DNA from: Clostridiales bacterium
Lineage (GTDB): Bacteria > Bacillota > Clostridia > Oscillospirales > QAMX01
Assembly (NCBI GenBank): GCA_003149835.1
Contig: QAMX01000108.1
Coordinates: forward strand, 1 to 5,464
Direction: 5' to 3'
DNA: 5,464 bases
Shown: positions 1-5,386 of the stretch, one piece after another
How the letters are laid out: every line of letters begins with the position of its first letter
Numbering within the stretch: the first letter of the stretch is position 1
Notes under the pieces: model-generated
Database searches by the model: none
Told to the model about the DNA's origin: nothing
Seen by the model: only the letters and a program-made list of their open reading frames with translations
Translations under genes and position numbers: made by a program

Positions 1-37
1 CCAAACGAGCGCAGCGAGGGCGATCAGCGCGAGTCTC

Positions 38-66
38 TCGATTGGAAAACGCAGTTTTACAATCGA
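38..66. repeat. Inverted repeat (hairpin) upstream of the phosphoesterase gene
   Basis: A 13-nt arm at 38-50 (TCGATTGGAAAAC) faces 54-66 (GTTTTACAATCGA) across the 3-nt loop GCA. Twelve of the 13 positions pair; the single mismatch is G45 against A59. It sits about 20 bp before the ribosome binding site of the gene at 102. No T-run follows on the + strand, so it is a poor intrinsic terminator in that direction. It could be an operator or a leader hairpin; the sequence does not decide. Confidence 0.55.
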
Positions 67-86
67 CTGAATGATATTAAGAAAAT

Positions 87-92
87 GGAGGA
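87..92 (+). promoter_or_regulatory. Ribosome binding site of the phosphoesterase gene
   Basis: GGAGGA lies 9 nt before ATG 102. In-frame stops at 72-74 (TGA) and 78-80 (TAA), with no ATG, GTG or TTG between them and 102, rule out a longer N-terminus. This matters because it shows the protein really lacks a signal peptide. Confidence 0.85.
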
Positions 93-101
93 ACCCTTTT
101 T

Positions 102-1856
102 ATGAGCGACAATTCCGCAAAACGCAGCAAGCCGCCGCGCGGCAGCTCCGCCGCGCCGGATCATATCATGCTCTCCATCCGCGGAGACGCCAAAACCGGT
201 ATGGCCGTGACCTGGCGCACCGACGAGACGGCCGCGCCGGGCTACCTGCTGCTGCGCCCCGAATGGGGCGGCGAACGCGAGACCGTTCGGTTTGACGCGG
301 TCACCCGCCGCTTTGAGAGCGATATCGACGTCAGCCTCATCCATACGGCGGCCGCGGAGGGCCTGACGCCCGGCGCGCGCTATTTCTACACCGTCGGCGA
401 CGACGCCTGCCGCAGCGCGGAGTTCTCGTTTGAGACCGAGCCGGAAAGCCTGACGCACTACCGTTTCATCGTCATCGCCGACCAGCAGAACTCCACGCCG
501 TTTGCGACCCCGGAATACGCGCCGGTGCGCCGGATGCTCGGAAAGGCCTTTGAGCGCTGCCCGGACGCGCGCTTTATCCTCACGCTCGGCGACAACGTCA
601 GCAACGGCCAGAACGAGTTGCAGTGGAACGGCCTGTTCCACGGGCTGCGCGGCTTCTGCGAGCGCGTGCCGCTGATGATGGCGACAGGCAACCACGACAA
701 CCGCGGCTACCGCGTCTACGATTCCGAGGAGACGCAGTCGGGCAAATTTTATCTCGAACACGCCGACTTTTTCGACGCCCAGTTTGAAGAGGCGTATCCG
801 AAAAACGGCCCCGAGGGCTATACGACGGAGAATTATTCGTTCGACTACGGCGACGCGCACTTTACGATCCTCGGCATCAACGAATTCGCCAAAATCGCCG
901 ACTGGGCCGTGCAGGACATGGCGGCGAGCGATAAAACGTGGAAGCTGGGCGTTTTTCACTTCCCCGTTTTTCCGATCATGCCCGAGGGCGTGAGCGGCCA
1001 GTGCCTCGAAGGGCTGTCCGAGCGGCTCGACGCGGCCAAGCCCGACGTGATGTTTGCCGGACACGAGCACTCGTTTGCGCGCTCCTATCCGATCCGCGGC
1101 TACCAGATGTTCGACCGCCCCTCGCAGGGCACGGTGCACTACATCCTCGGCAACAGCGGCGAGAACATCTTCACCTCAAACGCCGACAAGGTCTGGTACT
1201 ATAACTTCTACCCGCAGGAGGAACGAAACTGTATGTACGCCGTCGTCGACGTGACGCCGGAGCGCCTGACCGTCAGCGCCTATCTCGACGACGGCCGCGC
1301 CGTGGACGAATTTTCGATCGACAAATCGCGCGACGAAATTTATCCGCCGCTCGTCGCGCCGGTCTATCACAGGATGCGGATGGCCTACAAGGGCGCGCTT
1401 GTCGAGCTCTGCGCCCGCGACATCAGCGCGCGCCGCGTCGACGGGACGTTTTTCGTGCCGTTTGCGGTCTGCGCGCAGGCCGTCGGAGCCGAGGTCGTCA
1501 AGGAGCCCGGCCGTGTCACCATCGATCTGTACGGCGTGCGCGCCGTCTTCGCGGAGGGAAGCGATTCGGCGCTCAAAAACGGCGCTGAGGAGAAGCTTTC
1601 TCATCCGGTCTTCCGCGGCGACAAGGGCGAGCTGTATGTGGCCGCCGACGACCTTGCGGCGGTTTTCGGCCTCAGATGGGTCTATGCCGAACGCAACAAT
1701 TTCATCGATTTCGACTATCCCGAGGAGGACTATCCGCGCAGCGTCCAGCCCGCCGGAGATGGCGGAACGGCGGAAGCGCCCGCGCGTCACGCGGCCTTCG
1801 GCGGCATCCGCGCGCCCGGCGTGAATCCGGCGCCCGCCTCCGCTGACGAGGCGTAA
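102..1856 (+). CDS. PAP-like calcineurin-fold metallophosphoesterase with C-terminal copper-amine-oxidase-N-like domain
   Basis: The 584-residue protein is a probable metal-dependent phosphoesterase; its substrate is unknown. Residues about 20-112 resemble the fibronectin-III-like N-domain of purple acid phosphatases, with MAVTWRTDE and the LTPGARYFYTVG strand typical of it. Residues about 120-360 carry the ordered metallophosphoesterase motifs: ADQQ (D127), GDN (D164), GNHD (N197, H198), FHFP (H286) and GHEH (H321, H323). The purple-phosphatase tyrosine expected three residues after the GD aspartate is serine (S167), so a purple chromophore is unlikely. Residues about 445-540 match the copper amine oxidase N-terminal (stalk) pattern of two VPF/YVA-type strands, each followed by an A..AxG(A/L) segment. 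The tail from 543 is Ala/Pro/Gly-rich. There is no signal peptide or membrane segment, although both accessory domains are usually found in exported proteins. It is probably co-transcribed with the lipoprotein gene 63 bp downstream. The fold assignment is firm; the function is not. Confidence 0.88.
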   Translation: MSDNSAKRSKPPRGSSAAPDHIMLSIRGDAKTGMAVTWRTDETAAPGYLLLRPEWGGERETVRFDAVTRRFESDIDVSLIHTAAAEGLTPGARYFYTVGDDACRSAEFSFETEPESLTHYRFIVIADQQNSTPFATPEYAPVRRMLGKAFERCPDARFILTLGDNVSNGQNELQWNGLFHGLRGFCERVPLMMATGNHDNRGYRVYDSEETQSGKFYLEHADFFDAQFEEAYPKNGPEGYTTENYSFDYGDAHFTILGINEFAKIADWAVQDMAASDKTWKLGVFHFPVFPIMPEGVSGQCLEGLSERLDAAKPDVMFAGHEHSFARSYPIRGYQMFDRPSQGTVHYILGNSGENIFTSNADKVWYYNFYPQEERNCMYAVVDVTPERLTVSAYLDDGRAVDEFSIDKSRDEIYPPLVAPVYHRMRMAYKGALVELCARDISARRVDGTFFVPFAVCAQAVGAEVVKEPGRVTIDLYGVRAVFAEGSDSALKNGAEEKLSHPVFRGDKGELYVAADDLAAVFGLRWVYAERNNFIDFDYPEEDYPRSVQPAGDGGTAEAPARHAAFGGIRAPGVNPAPASADEA

Positions 1857-1903
1857 AGCGGACGGCCTGCGAGCAAGGAGATCCTCCCTCCGGACAATTT
1901 TTT

Positions 1904-1908
1904 GGAGG
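1904..1908 (+). promoter_or_regulatory. Ribosome binding site that fixes the lipoprotein start at 1920
   Basis: GGAGG is followed after 11 nt by ATG 1920. A TTG at 1902 is in frame but overlaps this site and would put six polar residues in front of a normal lipoprotein signal, so ATG 1920 is preferred. CCTCC at 1887-1891 could pair with this site, and GGAG 1877-1880 with CTCC 1884-1887 forms a competing small hairpin. Translation could therefore be modulated, though the stems are short. Confidence 0.7.
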
Positions 1909-1919
1909 AAAACAGAAAC

Positions 1920-2750
1920 ATGAACAGACGAATCAAGCTGGCGGCGGCGCTGCTGACAGCGGCCGCGCTGCTCGCCGGATGCGACGGCGGCGAGCCGGCG
2001 GCGACTTCCGGCAACACGTCGGTCACGACGACGCAAAGCCCCGCCCTGTCTTCGGCCGGCACGTCGCTTACCGGAGAGCCGGCCGCGGAAAACTGGGATA
2101 TGGAGGCCGCCTGGCCGCTGCTCGGCGTGCCCGAATGGGCGGGCGCGGAGCAGATCACAGCGGACTATTATCCCGACCGAAACGACGAGGCCGACACCTG
2201 CATTCTCTTCGTCGACGCATCGGAGGAGACGTATCACGCGTGGCTGGGCGAGATGGAGGCGGCGGGTTTTACGGGCTACCGCTTCGACGGAGAGAGCAGC
2301 CTGTGGCGCGCCGGCCGTTATCGGATTTTATCGGAGCCGGGGCGCTCGGCGCTGCCCGGCCACTATGAGATCGACGCCAGGCTCGTCGACGGCGCGCAGG
2401 CGCTTCCCGCCGCGTTTGCGAAAGCCTTTCCTGTCTGGAACGGCGACGGCGCTTTTGACTGCTACGAGGATCCGGGCCAGAGCGGCGAGAACGTATCGGC
2501 GCTCATGGGGGTGTCGGTTGCCGAGAGCGACGCGGGCATACAGCGCTATTTCGAGGCGCTGATCGCCGCCGGCTTTGAAGCGGCGGATGAAACGACGCCG
2601 CATTACGGCCAATATTGCAGCCGCTATGTCAAGCGGGACGGGGCGGCGACGTATACGTTCGAGGCCGGCGAGCTTTGGGAGCGAAAGAACGACGCGGGAC
2701 AGGGAACGGCTGTCTGCATGTTCTTCATCCAAAACGGCGGACAGAAATAA
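1920..2750 (+). CDS. Small lipoprotein of unknown function with internal duplication
   Basis: The 276-residue product begins with a lipoprotein signal: basic MNRRIK, a hydrophobic Ala/Leu stretch at 7-18, then LLAG followed by C21. It should be lipid-anchored on the outer face of the membrane. Residues 22-58 form a Ser/Thr/Ala/Pro-rich linker. The mature part seems to hold two diverged copies of one module, about 66-155 and 165-270. Each begins near a P-x-W segment (PEW 71-73, PVW 171-173) and has a helix ending in AGF (YHAWLGEMEAAGF 105-117; IQRYFEALIAAGF 207-219), followed by an aromatic-rich strand region. I do not recognise the family. It lies 63 bp after the phosphoesterase gene with no terminator seen between them, so the two are probably one unit, and it is followed by a strong terminator hairpin. 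G+C is high, like the upstream gene. The lipoprotein call is secure; the function is unknown. Confidence 0.85.
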   Translation: MNRRIKLAAALLTAAALLAGCDGGEPAATSGNTSVTTTQSPALSSAGTSLTGEPAAENWDMEAAWPLLGVPEWAGAEQITADYYPDRNDEADTCILFVDASEETYHAWLGEMEAAGFTGYRFDGESSLWRAGRYRILSEPGRSALPGHYEIDARLVDGAQALPAAFAKAFPVWNGDGAFDCYEDPGQSGENVSALMGVSVAESDAGIQRYFEALIAAGFEAADETTPHYGQYCSRYVKRDGAATYTFEAGELWERKNDAGQGTAVCMFFIQNGGQK

Positions 2751-2754
2751 TGGG

Positions 2755-2803
2755 AAACGCAGAGCGCGGCGCGGAAGCAAATTCCGCGCCGCGCTCTGCA
2801 TTT
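2755..2803. terminator. Intrinsic terminator with 18-bp perfect stem
   Basis: Arms 2759-2776 and 2782-2799 are exact reverse complements around the 5-nt loop GCAAA. The stem starts 8 bp after the lipoprotein stop codon. AAA at 2755-2757 and TTT at 2801-2803 flank it and could extend the stem past one mismatch. The T-run is short, so release may be weak despite the strong stem. It separates the phosphoesterase/lipoprotein unit from the next promoter. Confidence 0.8.
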
Positions 2804-2825
2804 GCAGCCGCCCAAAAATCATCAG

Positions 2826-2837
2826 ATTGTCGACAAT
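2826..2837. promoter_or_regulatory. Candidate GntR/FadR-type operator, 12-bp perfect palindrome
   Basis: ATTGTCGACAAT is a perfect palindrome ending 7 bp before the -35 box of the solute-binding protein promoter. It contains TTGT-CG-ACAA, the general TNGT-N-ACNA form known for FadR-subfamily GntR regulators, and such a regulator is encoded at 4397-5077. A 12-bp palindrome alone is expected about once by chance in a window this size, so the call rests on position and neighbours. Confidence 0.6.
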
Positions 2838-2844
2838 TTAATGA

Positions 2845-2873
2845 TTGACAATCGATAGATTGTGTGGTACAAT
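2845..2873 (+). promoter_or_regulatory. Near-consensus vegetative promoter of the solute-binding protein gene
   Basis: The -35 box TTGACA (2845-2850) is exact consensus. A 17-bp spacer leads to the -10 box TACAAT (2868-2873, five of six matches). Transcription should start near 2880, giving a leader of about 70 nt before ATG 2950. Such a strong core promoter usually needs repression, which fits the dyads lying over it. Confidence 0.85.
2848..2873. promoter_or_regulatory. Two overlapping ACAAT/ATTGT dyads covering the -35 box, spacer and -10 box
   Basis: ACAATC (2848-2853) and GATTGT (2858-2863) form a perfect dyad around GATA. ATTGT (2859-2863) then pairs with ACAAT (2869-2873) around GTGGT, so the second ACAAT is part of the -10 box. 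The half-sites are the same words as in the palindrome at 2826-2837. Protein bound here would block RNA polymerase. The FCD regulator encoded at 4397 is the obvious candidate, but this is inference. Confidence 0.55.
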
Positions 2874-2949
2874 ATGATTGGTCAAGAGTTGATGTATGCT
2901 TTCTGGGCAGAATAGTGAACAGAAGCAAATATGAACGGAGGAAAAAAGG

Positions 2950-4374
2950 ATGAGACGCTTTATAGGATTGTGCTTATCTCTAGCAATGGTTCTGACTCTT
3001 TTTGTAGCATGTGGTACTGAGAAACAGCCCCAAACGTCAGATAATACGTCAGTGGCATCTACCTCTGATGTACCGAAAACCGATGCAACGACGGAAACAA
3101 CCGTTACTACTCCTACGGCTGAGAAAATTGATTTAGAAGGTTATAAATTTGTTTTTTATCATGATGTAGACATTTCTCGTTATATGCCGCAACCAAATCT
3201 AAATGCCCTGCACGACGAATGGCTGGCTGAGATGAGAGAGATTGAGGAAAAATACAATTTTACCTATAATGAACAACAGGGTTCTTCAAACTATGAGACT
3301 TACTATACTGCGACAATGGGAGGAATTTCTCTCGGAGACTTTTGTATGACCACGCAGACGCACTATATCCCGGGAGGTATTACCAATGTGTTTGAACCGT
3401 TGGACAGTGAAAAAATGCTGGCTGCTGGTTTTAATCCGTATGATGAAACAAAATGGAATCAAGAATATTCGTCTTTGACGAATATTGGTGGGCATTACTG
3501 GGGAGTTTTGCCTGTCAGCAAATATATTACGATGCCTCTTGGCTTTATGGTTATTTTTAACAAGGATATTGTAGAATCCTTGGGCTATGATCTGTATGAA
3601 ATTGTCAGAAATAATGAGTGGACTTGGGACAAATATTTAGAGGTGGCGCAGAAAGCCTCGATTGATAATGATGGCGATGGTATCTATGACAGATGGGGAA
3701 TTGCTTCCGTACCTGGTCAAGTCGAGATGTATACCAATGGTGGCGGAATCTTGCAAAATGTAGATAGTAAATGGACTTATGTCGGAAATACACCCTCGGT
3801 AGTGGAATCACTGCAGTTTATATATGACGAGTATAACCTCGGTTACTACAACACAGCACTGACAAAGGGGTCTGAAAAGGCAGATTTGTTTGTCCGTGGC
3901 GATGCGGCGATGACATGGGTTGCTTGGTATCACCTTCAGCCTTACGGCGGTGATCCTTTCTGGCAGTGTGAGTTTGATTATGGTGTAATTCCATCTCCTA
4001 TGGGTCCCAGTGCGGACGGTTATGTAAATGTTGTTGATGGACTTGACGCTTTTGTCATGATGACGACTAATCAAAACTATGAAAAAAGTGTCATTTGCAT
4101 GAATGCATATGGGGAAGCATTCAATAGCCCGAACTGGACGGAGCGATATGAAGATGGACGTCTGCGTGATGAAGAATCCATGGAAATGATTACAGAATAC
4201 ATCGCTCCCAATATGGTTGTTAATGTTAACCGAATTCAGCCGGATGTTAGATCCGTTATAACGGATGAAATCGTTGTTCCGGTTCGTCAGGGAGATCTTT
4301 CAATCTCAACAGCTCTCGAATCACAGGAACAGGTGATTCAGAAAATGTTAGATGATTTTTTCCACCAAAACTAA
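2950..4374 (+). CDS. Carbohydrate-type ABC transporter solute-binding lipoprotein (family 1)
   Basis: The 474-residue protein should be a membrane-anchored extracellular receptor that delivers ligand, probably a sugar or oligosaccharide, to an ABC permease. The start is set by GGAGG at 2937-2941, 8 nt before the ATG. A signal peptide at 1-20 ends in LFVA before lipidated C21; a Ser/Thr-rich linker spans about 22-58. The segment NEWTWDKYLEVAQKA (223-237) followed by DNDGDGIYDRWG (239-250) is characteristic of family 1 sugar-binding proteins. Its Asp-rich loop (D239, D241, D243, D247) may bind calcium. The C-terminal GDLSISTALESQEQVIQKML also fits the family. No permease or ATPase gene is adjacent; instead a GntR/FCD regulator follows after 22 bp. 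Composition and codon choice are markedly AT-richer than in both neighbours, suggesting transfer. The family call is firm; the ligand is unknown. Confidence 0.92.
   Translation: MRRFIGLCLSLAMVLTLFVACGTEKQPQTSDNTSVASTSDVPKTDATTETTVTTPTAEKIDLEGYKFVFYHDVDISRYMPQPNLNALHDEWLAEMREIEEKYNFTYNEQQGSSNYETYYTATMGGISLGDFCMTTQTHYIPGGITNVFEPLDSEKMLAAGFNPYDETKWNQEYSSLTNIGGHYWGVLPVSKYITMPLGFMVIFNKDIVESLGYDLYEIVRNNEWTWDKYLEVAQKASIDNDGDGIYDRWGIASVPGQVEMYTNGGGILQNVDSKWTYVGNTPSVVESLQFIYDEYNLGYYNTALTKGSEKADLFVRGDAAMTWVAWYHLQPYGGDPFWQCEFDYGVIPSPMGPSADGYVNVVDGLDAFVMMTTNQNYEKSVICMNAYGEAFNSPNWTERYEDGRLRDEESMEMITEYIAPNMVVNVNRIQPDVRSVITDEIVVPVRQGDLSISTALESQEQVIQKMLDDFFHQN
4251..4266. repeat. 16-bp perfect palindrome inside the solute-binding protein gene
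   Basis: ATCCGTTATAACGGAT is self-complementary over all 16 bases and encodes part of residues 434-439 of the solute-binding protein. By simple chance a 16-bp perfect palindrome is expected about 0.08 times in this length. It lies 131 bp before the regulator start, so it could be an internal operator or only coding coincidence. Confidence 0.4.
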
Positions 4375-4375
4375 T

Positions 4376-4381
4376 AGGAAG
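4376..4381 (+). promoter_or_regulatory. Weak ribosome binding site of the regulator gene
   Basis: AGGAAG begins 2 bp after the solute-binding protein stop codon and lies 15 nt before ATG 4397, a long spacing. The regulator is therefore probably translated weakly, with help from ribosomes ending on the upstream gene. The next plausible in-frame start is GTG 4457 (V21), just ahead of the DNA-binding domain, but no good site precedes it at the right distance. Confidence 0.45.
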
Positions 4382-4396
4382 TATCAATAAAGTCAT

Positions 4397-5077
4397 ATGC
4401 AGAATGATATATCACAGATTTTCGGAGAAAACAGCCTTGCAAAAAAATCGATTTCCGTGCGCGCGGCGGATCTGATCCGTCAGAAGATCGTCTGCGGCGA
4501 GCTGCTGCCGGGGCAGCATTTAAAGGAAAACGATTTCGCCGACGCGCTCGGCATCAGCAAGGCCTGCGTCCGCGAGGCGTTTCTGATCCTAAGCGGCGAA
4601 GGGCTCGTCGTCCGGGAGGCGAACAAGGCGACGCGCGTCGTCGAATACTCGCAGAAGGACATCCGCGATTTCTATGATTACCGCTGCAACATCGAAACGA
4701 TGTGCCTGCGCGTCTCTATGGAAGAGGGGACGCTGCCGATGGATCAGCTGAACGCGCAGGTCGAGCGCATGCAGGCGCTGGCGGAGCGCGGCGAAACCAT
4801 CGACGTGCAGGCGTATATCAACGCCGACCTCGCCTTTCACGATCTCATCGTCCGCGCCTCCGATAACCGCTGGGCGATCCGCGAATGGGACATTCTCCGC
4901 TCCGTTATGCACCTGATCTATTGGGTCAGGACGACCTATGAGACCAATCCGATCGGGCGGCAGAACCCGGTGCTGCACTCGCAGATCCTGCGGCTGGCGG
5001 CAGAGGGGGACCGGGACGCCGCCGTCCGCGCCTTAGCGGCGCACATTGAAAACAACAAGGCGATTATCGGAAAATAA
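4397..5077 (+). CDS. GntR-family transcriptional regulator, FadR/FCD subfamily
   Basis: The 226-residue protein is a dimeric DNA-binding repressor type. The winged helix spans about 17-83; its recognition region is LGISKACVREAFLIL (51-65), followed by the EGLVV wing. The helical FCD ligand domain spans about 87-222 and shows the full set of metal-ligand residues known in this family: D144 and H148 in NADLAFHDL, H194 in VLHSQIL, and H216 in AAHIENN. Members usually sense organic acids, sugar acids or other carboxylates. The gene lies 22 bp after the solute-binding protein gene and is very likely co-transcribed from 2845-2873, where TTGT/ACAA dyads suggest autorepression. The first 17 or so codons share the AT-rich composition of the preceding gene, and the sequence then turns GC-rich near 4455. 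The family call is firm; effector and target are inferred. Confidence 0.93.
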   Translation: MQNDISQIFGENSLAKKSISVRAADLIRQKIVCGELLPGQHLKENDFADALGISKACVREAFLILSGEGLVVREANKATRVVEYSQKDIRDFYDYRCNIETMCLRVSMEEGTLPMDQLNAQVERMQALAERGETIDVQAYINADLAFHDLIVRASDNRWAIREWDILRSVMHLIYWVRTTYETNPIGRQNPVLHSQILRLAAEGDRDAAVRALAAHIENNKAIIGK

Positions 5078-5080
5078 GGG

Positions 5081-5200
5081 AAGCGAGCGCTCACAGCGCT
5101 GGTCGAGCCGGCCTGTCTCCGGCGGCGGCAATGCCCGCCTGAAAACGCGGCTCCGCGGCGGAGAGACCGGGCTTTCCGTACACAGGAGCTGCGGAACCGG
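5081..5200. other. GC-rich non-coding stretch with several short dyads
   Basis: This gap between the regulator and the next promoter holds small hairpins: AGCGCT 5086-5091 with 5095-5100; GGCGG 5124-5128 with CCGCC 5135-5139; and CCGG 5167-5170 plus TTCCG 5174-5178 with CGGAA 5192-5196 and CCGG 5197-5200, bulged at 5171-5173. Small open frames cross it on both strands but show no ribosome binding site or recognisable protein. It may be a structured 3' leader of the regulator mRNA or a small RNA. I could not match it to a known RNA family. Confidence 0.3.
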
Positions 5201-5238
5201 CAGAAGAGACGGCATATCAGGGAATTTGCAGGAGAGCG

Positions 5239-5267
5239 TTGAAAAAAGCATGGGATTTTGATATAAT
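5239..5267 (+). promoter_or_regulatory. Near-consensus vegetative promoter, probably of fhs
   Basis: TTGAAA (5239-5244, five of six matches) is followed by a 17-bp spacer and a perfect TATAAT (5262-5267). Transcription should begin near 5274, giving a leader of about 113 nt ahead of ATG 5387. The predicted start falls inside the left arm of the hairpin at 5271-5302, so promoter and terminator overlap. Confidence 0.8.
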
Positions 5268-5306
5268 AAAGCCGTCGCCCTCCGGATACCGGAGGCGACG
5301 GCTTTT
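5268..5306. terminator. Intrinsic terminator after the regulator, overlapping the fhs leader
   Basis: The left arm 5271-5285 and right arm 5289-5302 pair perfectly except for one bulged C, around the loop ATA. AAA precedes the stem and TTTT follows, with a second T-run at 5311-5315. It would end transcripts coming from the regulator gene. Because the fhs promoter lies just before it, fhs transcripts would carry a partial copy at their 5' end, where it could protect the mRNA or attenuate it. Confidence 0.85.
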
Positions 5307-5386
5307 ATCATTTTTCTGATCGGGAAACCACCGGCCGCCGCGCGTGTCCGCGCCGAAAAAGAAATAGAAACAGGAGAGCTGAACCG

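Noticed and set aside
58..80. A promoter for the phosphoesterase gene using TACAAT (58-63) or TGATATTAA (72-80).
   Set aside because: Neither has a credible -35 box at 16-18 bp, and the second would start transcription on the ribosome binding site. The promoter may lie upstream of the window.
1..105. An open + frame from base 1 to a TGA at 103-105, overlapping the phosphoesterase start as ATGA, which could be the 3' end of an upstream gene.
   Set aside because: Only 34 codons are visible, no family is recognisable, and its last part coincides with a ribosome binding site and an AT-richer leader. A second frame ending at 68-70 is equally open.
57..1139. A 360-codon minus-strand open frame opposite the phosphoesterase gene.
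   Set aside because: The + strand carries clear metallophosphoesterase motifs. The minus frame is Arg/Ala/Val-rich with no recognisable domain, as expected for the antisense of a GC-rich gene.
1902..1919. A TTG start giving six extra residues on the lipoprotein.
   Set aside because: The TTG overlaps the ribosome binding site and would spoil a textbook lipoprotein signal that begins at ATG 1920.
1176..2237. A 353-codon minus-strand open frame crossing the junction of the first two genes.
   Set aside because: It is antisense to two well-supported + strand genes, very Arg-rich, and shows no domain.
5046..5261. A 71-codon + frame after the regulator gene.
   Set aside because: It starts inside the regulator gene, has no ribosome binding site, and its Arg/Gly/Ser-rich product resembles no protein.
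5101..5386. Possible ZTP (pfl) or tetrahydrofolate riboswitch ahead of fhs, prompted by CCGGCCGCC at 5332-5340 and GCCCGCCTG at 5133-5141.
   Set aside because: The conserved 5' helix and the CCGCCTGGGC core of the ZTP class are absent, and nothing resembles the tetrahydrofolate class. The second match also lies upstream of the fhs promoter.
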